Positions 7,123 to 13,882 of a stretch of 26,319 nt of DNA are shown in pieces. A program made the translations under genes and the position numbers. The number at the start of each line of letters is the position of its first letter. Position 1 is the first letter of the stretch. The stretch lies in IMG/VR virus record IMGVR_UViG_3300032240_000564, positions 1 through 26,319 of that record; one strand, given 5' to 3'. This DNA is from a virus. Under the pieces are notes generated by a model. That model worked only from the letters and a program-made list of their open reading frames with translations. It made no database searches and was not told the DNA's origin.

Positions 7123-7662
7123 ATGCATGATATCATTGAAGTAATTAAAAACGTTCAAAAACTTGCCGAAAACGACAATGCCTTTAAAGTTATCAAAGAC
7201 TTTGAGCGTGTTATCGACGAGCTAGATTTGTATGTCTTTAAAAATTGGGAAGAGGGCGAATTAGTCGAAGGTCCCGATGTGGGCAGATACTCAGTAAAAT
7301 GTAGTTTTATGTGGCATGAAAAAGAAATGCCAGATCCAGAAGGAGCAAAACGTCTATATGATTACGGATGCCAAGTAGTGTATAAACGTGAACACATCAT
7401 GGTTCCACGTAAAATTAAACATCCGGATGATTTCCGCCCTGGCACTAAGAAAGGCAAAATAGATGCTCATCCAGTATGGATTGTAGAAATTACAATGCCT
7501 AAAAAATTAATGCAAGATGTATATGTTGGTAGTGAAAACAAACAGCATAACCAAATGGCAGAATTAATGAAATACAAACAAGATGGTACATCTGATACAG
7601 GTGAACTAGCACAACAGGAACCAGGCAATGACACAGCAGAAGAAACAGCACCAACAGCATAA
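7123..7662 (+). CDS. Conserved phage protein, 179 aa
   Basis: First gene behind the late promoter, with AAGAGAA before ATG 7123. The globular part covers ~1-145, with an acidic N-terminal helix region, then GRYSVKCSFMWHEKEMP, LYDYGCQVVYKREHIMVPRK and HPVWIVEITMPKKLMQDVYVG. A Gln/Glu/Thr-rich disordered tail follows. I recognise this protein and its partner (next gene) as a conserved pair in marine T4-like phages with no known function. A late promoter argues for a virion or assembly role. Its tail overlaps the next gene by 35 bases. Confidence 0.75.
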   Translation: MHDIIEVIKNVQKLAENDNAFKVIKDFERVIDELDLYVFKNWEEGELVEGPDVGRYSVKCSFMWHEKEMPDPEGAKRLYDYGCQVVYKREHIMVPRKIKHPDDFRPGTKKGKIDAHPVWIVEITMPKKLMQDVYVGSENKQHNQMAELMKYKQDGTSDTGELAQQEPGNDTAEETAPTA

Positions 7663-8395
7663 TTTAACTGAGAGCCTTCGTCCTAACGATTTGGCCAATC
7701 TAGTTAACGAAGTTTTTACGGTTGACCAATACAAGAGTAAAATGGGTGAAGACTCAGATATTGTTGTACTAGGATTTAAAGTTAAAGAAAAAAACCCAGC
7801 AACAGATCTAGTTGAGTTTATTGAACGCGGTTATAATTACGTGCTTGATGCTGATATGAGTACTGGTGAAGAACATGATGGGCAATACCAAGTGTTCGTT
7901 GAATTAGAACGCAATCAACAACTTCCAGAAAACTTAAAACATTTGCTAGCAGGTGTTGCTAAATTAACTGGTACTAAAGAGTGGCGTTTTAGATATCAAC
8001 AAGCTCCAAGCAGTGTAGAGTTTAATGAACAAAGTGTAATGGAACATATTCCAACAACTCCAGAAGATTACAATATGAAAATTAACGAAATTAAAACTAC
8101 CGATGTTCAACAATTCTTTGATCAAGGCACAGTAGAGGTTGCTTTAGAATCTGACAACACTATCAAGTTTAGCAAAACATACAGTGGTGACGTTGATGCC
8201 AAGTTTATAGCAATTGGTGAATACGATGATGTTAAACAAACTTTGCCAGGTGCATTATCATTAGATGAAAGCAGTCAAAGTCAAGTAACGTTTTTAACAA
8301 AATATTTAGGAAATTACGATATCAATAAAATTGGCAACAAGTTCTTAATAAGAAATGGCGCCAAAGCCGTTGTTATAGAAAAAGGTAAGTGGTAA
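7628..8395 (+). CDS. Conserved phage protein, 255 aa, partner of previous gene
   Basis: Starts ATG 7628 after AGGA, inside the 3' end of the previous gene. It opens with a Gln-rich leader, then LRPNDLANLVNEVFTVDQYK, a beta/alpha region (DIVVLGFKVKEKNPATDLVE, RGYNYVLDADMSTGE, YQVFVELERN) and a C-terminal domain (SGDVDAKFIAIGEYDDVKQT, FLIRNGAKAVVIEKGKW). Always seen beside the preceding protein in related phages as I recall, with no characterised function. No membrane segment or catalytic motif is visible. Confidence 0.75.
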   Translation: MTQQKKQHQQHNLTESLRPNDLANLVNEVFTVDQYKSKMGEDSDIVVLGFKVKEKNPATDLVEFIERGYNYVLDADMSTGEEHDGQYQVFVELERNQQLPENLKHLLAGVAKLTGTKEWRFRYQQAPSSVEFNEQSVMEHIPTTPEDYNMKINEIKTTDVQQFFDQGTVEVALESDNTIKFSKTYSGDVDAKFIAIGEYDDVKQTLPGALSLDESSQSQVTFLTKYLGNYDINKIGNKFLIRNGAKAVVIEKGKW

Positions 8396-8880
8396 TGAAT
8401 CAAATTCAGTGGATGTTGAGCATTATACCTGATGCAGTACTAAACTGGTTTTACTGGATAATTATTGCGGTCGGTATATCCGGCATGTTTGCTGGGTGGC
8501 TTGCTAAATTTATTCCTATGTATGGAAGATACATTGGCTTTATTAAGCCTGTTGGTATTGCATTGGTAATACTAGGTGTATGGCTACGTGGTGGTTACGA
8601 TACTGAAATGGCATGGCGTGCCAAAGTAGAGGAAGCACAAGCCAAGGTTGCCAAAGCTGAAGAAGCTAGTAAAGAAGTTAATGCTAAACTAGAAGCTAAA
8701 ATTAAAGAAAAACAAAAGGTGCGTGTTGAGTACTACGCTACTGTTAAAGAACGTATTGTAGAAAAAGAAAAATTGATTGATGCCAAATGCGAATTAGACC
8801 CAGCGGTACCAAAAATCTTAAACGATGCCGCAAAAAATCCAGCTAAAATAGGCACTGTAACAATAGAGGTTAACAAATGA
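8395..8880 (+). CDS. i-spanin (Rz-like) with two membrane segments
   Basis: 161 residues from ATG 8395, which overlaps the upstream stop by one base. Two hydrophobic spans lie at ~15-38 and ~46-65. A long Ala/Lys/Glu coiled coil follows (~70-128), then a C-terminal block with one Cys and LDPAVPKILNDAAKNP, similar to the periplasmic end of Rz-type proteins. The next gene starts within its stop codon and encodes an Rz1-like lipoprotein, the standard two-component spanin layout that fuses inner and outer membranes in lysis. Classical i-spanins have one N-terminal span; two spans here need an unusual topology. Confidence 0.7.
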   Translation: MNQIQWMLSIIPDAVLNWFYWIIIAVGISGMFAGWLAKFIPMYGRYIGFIKPVGIALVILGVWLRGGYDTEMAWRAKVEEAQAKVAKAEEASKEVNAKLEAKIKEKQKVRVEYYATVKERIVEKEKLIDAKCELDPAVPKILNDAAKNPAKIGTVTIEVNK

Positions 8881-9143
8881 AAAAAGCATTTTTAATCTTA
8901 GCCCTAGTGTTATCAGGTTGTGCAACATCTGTTCCAGTAACTATGAAATTCCCCGATGTGCCTAAAGAATTATTGAAGAGCTGTCCAGATCTTAAACCTG
9001 TAGATCCTGATACAAAAAAATTAAGTGAAGTATTGAATGTGGTTGTTGACAATTATGGACAATACTATGATTGTAAGGCCAATGCCGATGATTGGATTGA
9101 GTGGTACAACACTCAAAAATATATTTTTAATAAGGTGAAATAA
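8877..9143 (+). CDS. o-spanin (Rz1-like) lipoprotein
   Basis: 88 residues with a lipoprotein signal: MKKAFLILALVLSGC, lipobox LSGC with the lipidated Cys at residue 15. The mature chain is short and Pro/Lys-rich near the start (PVTMKFPDVPKELLKSCPDL) and ends with DWIEWYNTQKYIFNKVK. It overlaps the i-spanin by four bases (ATGA). It should sit in the outer membrane and pair with the i-spanin coiled coil. The presence of a Lol-type lipoprotein shows a Gram-negative host. Confidence 0.78.
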   Translation: MKKAFLILALVLSGCATSVPVTMKFPDVPKELLKSCPDLKPVDPDTKKLSEVLNVVVDNYGQYYDCKANADDWIEWYNTQKYIFNKVK

Positions 9144-9144
9144 C

Positions 9145-9876
9145 ATGTCTAAACTAGATTTAATGGAAGAAGCGATTGCATTGAGCAATTATCATTTTGA
9201 TAAAAATCAACATGACCCAAGGTTTGATGGCGCACAAGTACTAGGCCGCTTTGAAGGTGACTGGTCTGACGAAGTAGCACAAATGATCGAGATATCTAAA
9301 GAAAGATCATTTGGTACTAGAAATTTAATAGATGGCCAAGTTAATGTTGATCTAGATAATCCTAGTGGCGAAACTACTGATTACAAGTCAATGATTGAAG
9401 GCTTTCGTCCGTTTGAAAAAGAATTCTTTGATAAAACTGATTTAGATTATTATGGTTATCCTATTATTAACAAGACTAATCAAATTGGACCAAAAGTAAC
9501 TGCCTTGTTTAAAGCATTTAAATTTGCGGCGCCTACAACTTACACGGTACACATTCAAAAAGTAGGACAAGTATTTCCTTATCACATTGATTTCTTTCAT
9601 AGACGTCGTTGGAAAGATGCTCCACAAGATAAGGTTATTCGTATTCAAGTTATGTTGAATGATTGGGTACCAGGACAGTGCTTGGGCTATGGCAACAGTG
9701 TATATACTGGTTGGAAAGCAGGCGAGTTCCACACATTTGATCATGCCAGCGTTCCTCACTGGACCAGCAATGCCAACTATGAGCCACGTGTATCGTTGTT
9801 AATTACAGGCGTAAAAACTCCAGAGACAGAAGAATTTTTATACAGAGCAAGAACACAAAAAACGGTGACTGCATAA
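9145..9876 (+). CDS. 2OG-Fe(II) oxygenase (aspartyl/asparaginyl hydroxylase-like)
   Basis: 243 residues. The C-terminal half has the double-stranded beta-helix iron site: H147-I-D149 (FPYHIDFFH), a distal His205 (ASVPHW) and, ten residues later, Arg215 (YEPRVSLLITGV), which would bind 2-oxoglutarate. The H-x-D...H-x9-R pattern matches the aspartyl/asparaginyl beta-hydroxylase branch. Such oxygenases are frequent in cyano- and pelagimyophages, and their targets are unknown; protein or nucleic-acid hydroxylation is possible. It sits between the spanin pair and another lipoprotein. AAGGTG at the end of the o-spanin gene serves as its Shine-Dalgarno. Confidence 0.8.
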   Translation: MSKLDLMEEAIALSNYHFDKNQHDPRFDGAQVLGRFEGDWSDEVAQMIEISKERSFGTRNLIDGQVNVDLDNPSGETTDYKSMIEGFRPFEKEFFDKTDLDYYGYPIINKTNQIGPKVTALFKAFKFAAPTTYTVHIQKVGQVFPYHIDFFHRRRWKDAPQDKVIRIQVMLNDWVPGQCLGYGNSVYTGWKAGEFHTFDHASVPHWTSNANYEPRVSLLITGVKTPETEEFLYRARTQKTVTA

Positions 9877-9878
9877 TT

Positions 9879-10283
9879 ATGAAAAAACTACTACTAGCCT
9901 GTGCAGTATCAATGTTGTCAGGGTGTGCTATTATAGATGCTTATCTAATGACACACTATGACCCAAACGAATATAAAATCATCACTGACATTAGAGCAGA
10001 TGCACAGAGTTTCAAATCGCAGTGCGATGATCCCGTAGCAAGCAAGGCCAATGCAGTTAAACTGGCACACGAAACACAGGTGTTTGCGTTGTACAGTGAA
10101 CACATTCCTAGAAATGAACAACTTATTTCAGCTAGTAAAGATTTAAATACTATAGCACAAGGGCTAGCAGATCAATATTCAAAAACTGACAAAGTAAGTG
10201 TTGGATTTTGTAAAATTAAATTTGCCAGCATAGAAACTAATGCAGATAAAATGCAAGCAACCATAGCAAAAAGACCGAGGTAA
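9879..10283 (+). CDS. Lipoprotein, 134 aa, unknown function
   Basis: Signal peptide MKKLLLACAVSMLSGC with lipobox LSGC, lipid anchor at Cys16. The mature protein is helical (YKIITDIRADAQSFKSQCDD, ANAVKLAHETQVFALYSEH) with two further cysteines that could form a periplasmic disulfide. A second lipoprotein beside the spanins could support lysis or change the outer surface of infected cells. I do not recognise a family. Confidence 0.72.
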   Translation: MKKLLLACAVSMLSGCAIIDAYLMTHYDPNEYKIITDIRADAQSFKSQCDDPVASKANAVKLAHETQVFALYSEHIPRNEQLISASKDLNTIAQGLADQYSKTDKVSVGFCKIKFASIETNADKMQATIAKRPR

Positions 10284-10287
10284 AATT

Positions 10288-10722
10288 ATGTCAGAAACAG
10301 TAACAACACAAGAGTCGACTTTAGATATATCGACCGCAACGATAAGGGTCACAGTGACCAGAGTTCGACCATCAATAGATATCCCATGGTTTGAACCTAC
10401 TGAATTATGGGCGCATATGACCAGTACCTATAATAATACTGGTAAGCGTTGGAATCAAGTTACAGATAGTGAAGACGGTTTAACAAAAAGATCAGTGACA
10501 TACTGGGTAGATTGGTTAACATGGCAAGATGCTAATATGAATGATCCAATTATGATGGAATTTGATTTAGTTACCGCGCCAGCATATGGATTATCTACAG
10601 GTATAGTACGCACCACAGTTAAAGAAATGAAAATAAATGGGGAATGGGTTACAATGCCCGTGTTAGACTCAGTCGGGGCGAATTTTAAACGATTGAGACT
10701 TCAAGAACTGAAAGGATCATAA
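10288..10722 (+). CDS. Hypothetical protein, 144 aa
   Basis: GAGGT precedes ATG 10288. The protein is Thr/Trp-rich and probably beta-structured: STATIRVTVTRVRPSIDIPW, KRSVTYWVDWLTWQDANMND, and a C-terminal VKEMKINGEWVTMPVLDSVG. No signal, membrane span or catalytic motif. Its place in a late operon next to a small helical protein and the endolysin suggests a virion or lysis-associated role, but nothing in the sequence proves it. Confidence 0.7.
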   Translation: MSETVTTQESTLDISTATIRVTVTRVRPSIDIPWFEPTELWAHMTSTYNNTGKRWNQVTDSEDGLTKRSVTYWVDWLTWQDANMNDPIMMEFDLVTAPAYGLSTGIVRTTVKEMKINGEWVTMPVLDSVGANFKRLRLQELKGS

Positions 10723-10723
10723 A

Positions 10724-10984
10724 ATGAGCGTAGAAACATATCAAGGACAATTAGGTCAAGCATCTACAAGTCCTGACCCAGTAGTACAAGAAGTAGCACA
10801 AACAGCTAACCAATATACTGAAATGTTCAAACAAGGTCAGCTGAGTAAAGATGAATATCAACAACTAATGGCTGATCTTGCTACATCAGCTAGAATTAAT
10901 CAAAGCATGAACGATTTAGCCCGTCTAGAAATGTTAAATACAGCTATAAACGGTTTAATCAATTTAGCAAGTTTAGCGGGGTAA
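10724..10984 (+). CDS. Small helical protein, 86 aa
   Basis: AAGGATC precedes ATG 10724. The sequence is Gln-rich and helical (NQYTEMFKQGQLSKDEYQQL, ARLEMLNTAINGLINLASLAG) with a moderately hydrophobic C-terminal helix. The segment GQLSKDEYQQLM looks like a short oligomerisation or scaffolding helix often found in phage structural proteins. No family recognised. Confidence 0.68.
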   Translation: MSVETYQGQLGQASTSPDPVVQEVAQTANQYTEMFKQGQLSKDEYQQLMADLATSARINQSMNDLARLEMLNTAINGLINLASLAG

Positions 10985-10990
10985 CACTAT

Positions 10991-11605
10991 ATGACAGCAC
11001 TAACAAAACAACAACTAGCACAAATCATTCCTGGTAATCCATATTTGGATCATTGGTTCGATGCATTATCACAAGCACTACCAGATTATGACATTGACAC
11101 TCCACAACGCATTGCGGCTTTCTTGGCACAATGTGCTCATGAGAGTGGTGAGTTTAGAGCCATCAAGGAAAACTTAAACTACAAGGCAGAAAGCCTATGT
11201 AAAGTTTGGCCTAGATACTTCAATGCAGGCAATGCCGCACAGTACGCACACAATCAAGAAGCCATTGCCAATCGTGCTTACGGTGGACGCATGGGCAATG
11301 GCCCAGAAGAATCAGGTGATGGTTGGAAATTTTGCGGAAGAGGATTAATTCAATTGACAGGGCGTAGCAACTATCAAGCATTTGCTGACAGTTTACAAAT
11401 CAGTATTGACGATGCTAGCGAATACTTAAAAACTTTTGAAGGATGCGTACAGTCAGCTTGTTGGTTCTGGGAAGCTAACAACTTAAACCAATATGCAGAC
11501 AACGGTGATATTTTAACAATGACCAAACGTATTAACGGTGGTACATTAGGATTAGAAGATCGTCAAAAGCATTATCAACACGCCTTACACGTTTTAGGAG
11601 CATAA
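10991..11605 (+). CDS. Endolysin, glycoside hydrolase family 19
   Basis: 204 residues, a single GH19 chitinase-like/lysozyme domain. The motif AHESGEF places the catalytic acid at Glu51, and KENLNY gives a second conserved Glu60, the likely base. GRGLIQLTGRSNY (116-128) and INGG (181-184) form the substrate groove. GH19 endolysins cut the glycan backbone of peptidoglycan. No signal peptide is present, so it needs a holin or another route to reach the wall; the holin-like gene is 1.5 kb downstream. Domain boundaries and length are typical and the active site looks intact. Confidence 0.88.
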   Translation: MTALTKQQLAQIIPGNPYLDHWFDALSQALPDYDIDTPQRIAAFLAQCAHESGEFRAIKENLNYKAESLCKVWPRYFNAGNAAQYAHNQEAIANRAYGGRMGNGPEESGDGWKFCGRGLIQLTGRSNYQAFADSLQISIDDASEYLKTFEGCVQSACWFWEANNLNQYADNGDILTMTKRINGGTLGLEDRQKHYQHALHVLGA

Positions 11606-11608
11606 CAT

Positions 11609-12193
11609 ATGGCATTATTAGATTCAGTATTAGGTCTAGTCACTAAGACCCCAAAAGACCCAGACGCACCCAAGCCACCAGTAGGTAGCCGCAGTGAGCG
11701 AGAGGCAAAAATCAAAGACAAAGCAGGTATGGTAATCAACGTATTTGCATTATTACTAGCATTAAACGCATGGTATGGCGGCAAGTTGTCTAGCACAGTA
11801 TTAAACAACACTATCAAAGCTAACGATACTTACAGTTTTTATCAAGCCAAGAGCTTAAAACAAACTCTAGCAGAACAAAACTTGTACGAAGCAAAGCGTA
11901 ATGGTGATAAAGCTCGTGCAGAAGACATGGCCGCACGTATCGATCGTTATGAAAACGAACCCAAAGATGGTAAGAAAGACCTAATGATCAAAGCCAAAGC
12001 CTTAGAAGCCGAGCGTGATGAAGCTAAAACACGTAGTCCATGGATTGGATACGCTAGTACAGCATATCAATTGGCAATTGTTGTATTATCAGCAAGTATT
12101 CTTGCAGTTAGTATGAGCCTATTCTGGAGCAGTTTTGCTGTCGCAGGTATTGGTGTGTTGCTAAGTCTTAATGGATTATTCCTCTGGTTTTAA
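11609..12193 (+). CDS. DUF4337-type membrane protein
   Basis: 194 residues with three hydrophobic segments (~40-57, ~150-170, ~173-194) around a charged helical loop (~58-145). The block VINVFALLLALNAWYGGKLS, then SSTVLNNTIKANDTYSFYQA fits the bacterial DUF4337 family as I recall it. GGAG lies before the start. Its position between endolysin and holin, with the long soluble loop, is compatible with a lysis-timing or membrane role. DUF4337 has no known function, so this is context only. Transcription probably ends just after it at the hairpin at 12221. Confidence 0.72.
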   Translation: MALLDSVLGLVTKTPKDPDAPKPPVGSRSEREAKIKDKAGMVINVFALLLALNAWYGGKLSSTVLNNTIKANDTYSFYQAKSLKQTLAEQNLYEAKRNGDKARAEDMAARIDRYENEPKDGKKDLMIKAKALEAERDEAKTRSPWIGYASTAYQLAIVVLSASILAVSMSLFWSSFAVAGIGVLLSLNGLFLWF

Positions 12194-12219
12194 ATACACA
12201 CTTAATTTAGATTAAACTA

Positions 12220-12260
12220 CCGCTTAAATAATAGTATACTACTATTATGGAGCGGTTTTT
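12220..12260 (+). terminator. Terminator hairpin containing the next gene's ribosome site
   Basis: ACCGCT...AGCGGT form the base of a hairpin; inside it ATAATAGTA pairs with TACTATTAT around the trinucleotide TAC, and T6 follows at 12255. This is a good intrinsic terminator for the 11609 gene. The 3' arm contains GGAG (12249-12252), the only Shine-Dalgarno for ATG 12263, so the same hairpin could limit translation of the next gene when read through. A weak -10 (TATACT, 12235-12240) lies in the loop region. Confidence 0.65.
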
Positions 12261-12262
12261 TA

Positions 12263-13045
12263 ATGGATCCACTAACACTCTTTGCACTGGCAAACGGGGC
12301 CGTCTCCGCTGTCAAGGCTGGGTGTAAACTTTACAAGGACATTAAAGGTGCCGCAGGTGAAGTTAAGGAAGTCCTTAAGGATCTAGACGACCAGTTTCAC
12401 AAACTACATCCTCCTGAAAAACCACCCACTGTAGCACAGAAAAATGCCTACATAGAGGAAAAGAACCGTGTAATAGAGTTAAACAAAAAAGCCAATGCTG
12501 GAGAAACTACTGGCATATACACAGAGATAGGTGAGAAGTTAGGCGAGTATTATGATAATTTTTACAAATGCCTTGCAATATTCGAGGAAGAAGAACGTCG
12601 AGCTAAAACAGAAGTATATCACGGGGAAGCCAGTTTAGGGAAACGTGCCTTACAGCGTGTTCTAATGAAAAAGCAGTTGGAACAAATGAGTGTAGATCTA
12701 CGTGAACTAATGGTTTATCAAAGCCCGCCAGAACTTGGAGCATTGTATACCGAAGTAGAAGCAATGATGAAGCAGATGGGCAAGGAACAAAAAGTCCTTA
12801 TTGCCGTAGAAATGAGAAATCAAGCAGTTCAAGAACGTAGAAGACGAGCAAGATTACAAAAACTTAGATATGAATTTATGATAGGTGTTGTAGTAATCTC
12901 TATGATTTTCTTTTTAGGCGGGGTGTTTATGTATGTGGCATACGACAGGCAACAGAAATATCCACAATACGGTAACGGAATATTCCCTAAAACTGAAAAA
13001 CAGCGGCAAAGAGAGGCAGAGCCTCAGATTTATATAGGAAGATAA
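12263..13045 (+). CDS. Membrane-anchored coiled-coil protein, 260 aa
   Basis: Residues 1-200 are mostly charged helix: DPLTLFALANGAVSAVKAGC, KLYKDIKGAAGEVKEVLKDL, a Pro-rich break (HPPEKPPT), and long heptad-like stretches with an Arg-rich end (QERRRRARLQKLRYEF). One transmembrane span lies at ~206-227, followed by a short tail with YPQYGNGIFP. I recall similar proteins in pelagimyophage-type genomes without a known role. The predicted layout is a large cytoplasmic coiled coil tethered to the inner membrane, next to the holin-like gene. Start ATG 12263 depends on GGAG inside the terminator stem. Confidence 0.72.
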   Translation: MDPLTLFALANGAVSAVKAGCKLYKDIKGAAGEVKEVLKDLDDQFHKLHPPEKPPTVAQKNAYIEEKNRVIELNKKANAGETTGIYTEIGEKLGEYYDNFYKCLAIFEEEERRAKTEVYHGEASLGKRALQRVLMKKQLEQMSVDLRELMVYQSPPELGALYTEVEAMMKQMGKEQKVLIAVEMRNQAVQERRRRARLQKLRYEFMIGVVVISMIFFLGGVFMYVAYDRQQKYPQYGNGIFPKTEKQRQREAEPQIYIGR

Positions 13046-13048
13046 ATA
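13041..13048 (+). promoter_or_regulatory. Possible late promoter (GATAAATA)
   Basis: GATAAATA fits the NATAAATA late consensus and lies 20 bases before the holin-like gene's ATG. It overlaps the end of the 12263 gene. The resulting leader would be only ~15 bases but would include AAGGAG (13054-13059). Confidence 0.35.
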
Positions 13049-13068
13049 ATTCAAAGGAGCTAAACACT

Positions 13069-13602
13069 ATGGCAGATAACGTAGCAAGCGCAAGCGAACA
13101 GAAAAAAGAAGATTGGATGAACAGCAAATGGCGTCCAATGATGGGCTGGATGTACATGTTAATATGTACCATGGACATGGTAATATTTCCAGTATTATGG
13201 AGCTTATTGCAAGCCTTTACACACACGGCAATTACACAATGGAATCCACTAACACTACAAGGTGCAGGTTTATTTCACATTGCGATGGGTGCTGTATTGG
13301 GTATTGCGGCATTTGGTCGTACACAAGAAAAACTAAATGGAGCAAACAATGGCGGACTACAAACACCAACAACAGGATTTGCGAGCGGGCCAGCAACACC
13401 TAGCCCTGCGCCAACAGGATTCAGCGCACCAACAAGCGGCTTTGGAGCCCCAGCCGCAACACCAAGTAGCTTTGGCGCCCCAACAGGCAGCTTTGGTAGC
13501 AGTTCAGGTTTTGGAGCAACAACGGCTCCGGCCGCAACAGGAGTAACAACTGGTTTTGGCGGCAAGCCAGCCCCAGTTATGCCTCCAGATCCAGTTCTAT
13601 AA
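13069..13602 (+). CDS. Holin-like protein with FG-repeat tail
   Basis: 177 residues. The N-terminal domain (~15-88) has NSKWRPMMGWMYMLICTMDM, a span at ~25-48, then QWNPLTLQGAGLFHIAMGAV with a second span at ~64-84 and FGRTQEK. This is the pattern of the 3TM holin family first described for gene-transfer-agent release. It should form lesions in the inner membrane and free the GH19 endolysin. Residues 90-177 are a low-complexity Gly/Ala/Pro/Ser/Thr tail with repeated GFGAP/SFGAP-type units and five FG dipeptides, unusual for a holin. AAGGAG precedes the ATG. Confidence 0.72.
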   Translation: MADNVASASEQKKEDWMNSKWRPMMGWMYMLICTMDMVIFPVLWSLLQAFTHTAITQWNPLTLQGAGLFHIAMGAVLGIAAFGRTQEKLNGANNGGLQTPTTGFASGPATPSPAPTGFSAPTSGFGAPAATPSSFGAPTGSFGSSSGFGATTAPAATGVTTGFGGKPAPVMPPDPVL

Positions 13603-13613
13603 AGGAAATTAAA

Positions 13614-13826
13614 ATGAAAAAATTATTAGTCGCACTATTGGCCACTGCTTTTGTAGGTGTATCATTTGCTGAGGCAGAGAAAAAAGAAGTATGTCACGAT
13701 CGTTTAGATAAAGCTGGTAAACCAGTTATTGATAAAAAGACTGGCAAGACTGCACAAGACTGCAAAGTAATCAAAGTTCATAAAAAGCTCGAAGGAGCAG
13801 AAGTAGTTCCAGATAAGAAGAAATAA
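13614..13826 (+). CDS. Small secreted protein, 70 aa
   Basis: A cleavable signal peptide (MKKLLVALLATAFVGVSFA, likely cut after residue 19) is followed by a short Lys-rich mature chain with two cysteines (EVCHDRLDKAGKPVIDKKTG, DCKVIKVHKKLEG). It should be exported to the periplasm, where the cysteines could pair. AAGGA precedes the start. It is the last gene before the 13847 hairpin. Such proteins have no known function; bacterial relatives of this layout exist as small periplasmic proteins. Confidence 0.7.
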   Translation: MKKLLVALLATAFVGVSFAEAEKKEVCHDRLDKAGKPVIDKKTGKTAQDCKVIKVHKKLEGAEVVPDKKK

Positions 13827-13833
13827 TTAGCTG

Positions 13834-13862
13834 TTGACATTACTCGAAAGGTATAGTATAAT
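13834..13862 (+). promoter_or_regulatory. Consensus sigma70 promoter for the dnaJ-def-clpA cluster
   Basis: TTGACA (13834-13839), a 17-base spacer, and TATAAT (13857-13862): a perfect match to the host housekeeping consensus. The predicted start is near 13869, about 14 bases before ATG 13883. This would be an early, host-RNA-polymerase promoter, unlike the late octamers elsewhere in the window. Confidence 0.85.
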
Positions 13863-13875
13863 TTACTATACCTTT
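13847..13875 (+). terminator. Palindrome/hairpin overlapping the promoter -10
   Basis: AAAGGTATAGTA (13847-13858) and TACTATACCTTT (13864-13875) form a perfect 12-bp inverted repeat with a 5-base loop, followed by TTTTC. As RNA from upstream it is a candidate terminator for the secreted-protein gene. As DNA it covers the TATAAT of the promoter and could be an operator. Its core ATAGTATA...TACTAT is shared with the hairpin at 12230-12248. Confidence 0.55.
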
Positions 13876-13882
13876 TCTTATC

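Noticed and set aside
13275-13565. Pro/Val/Ala-rich minus-strand frame (96 codons) and plus-strand frames at 13113-13403 and 13337-13546
   Set aside because: They are alternative-frame readings of the repetitive Gly/Ala/Pro tail of the holin-like gene, with low-complexity products and no ribosome sites.
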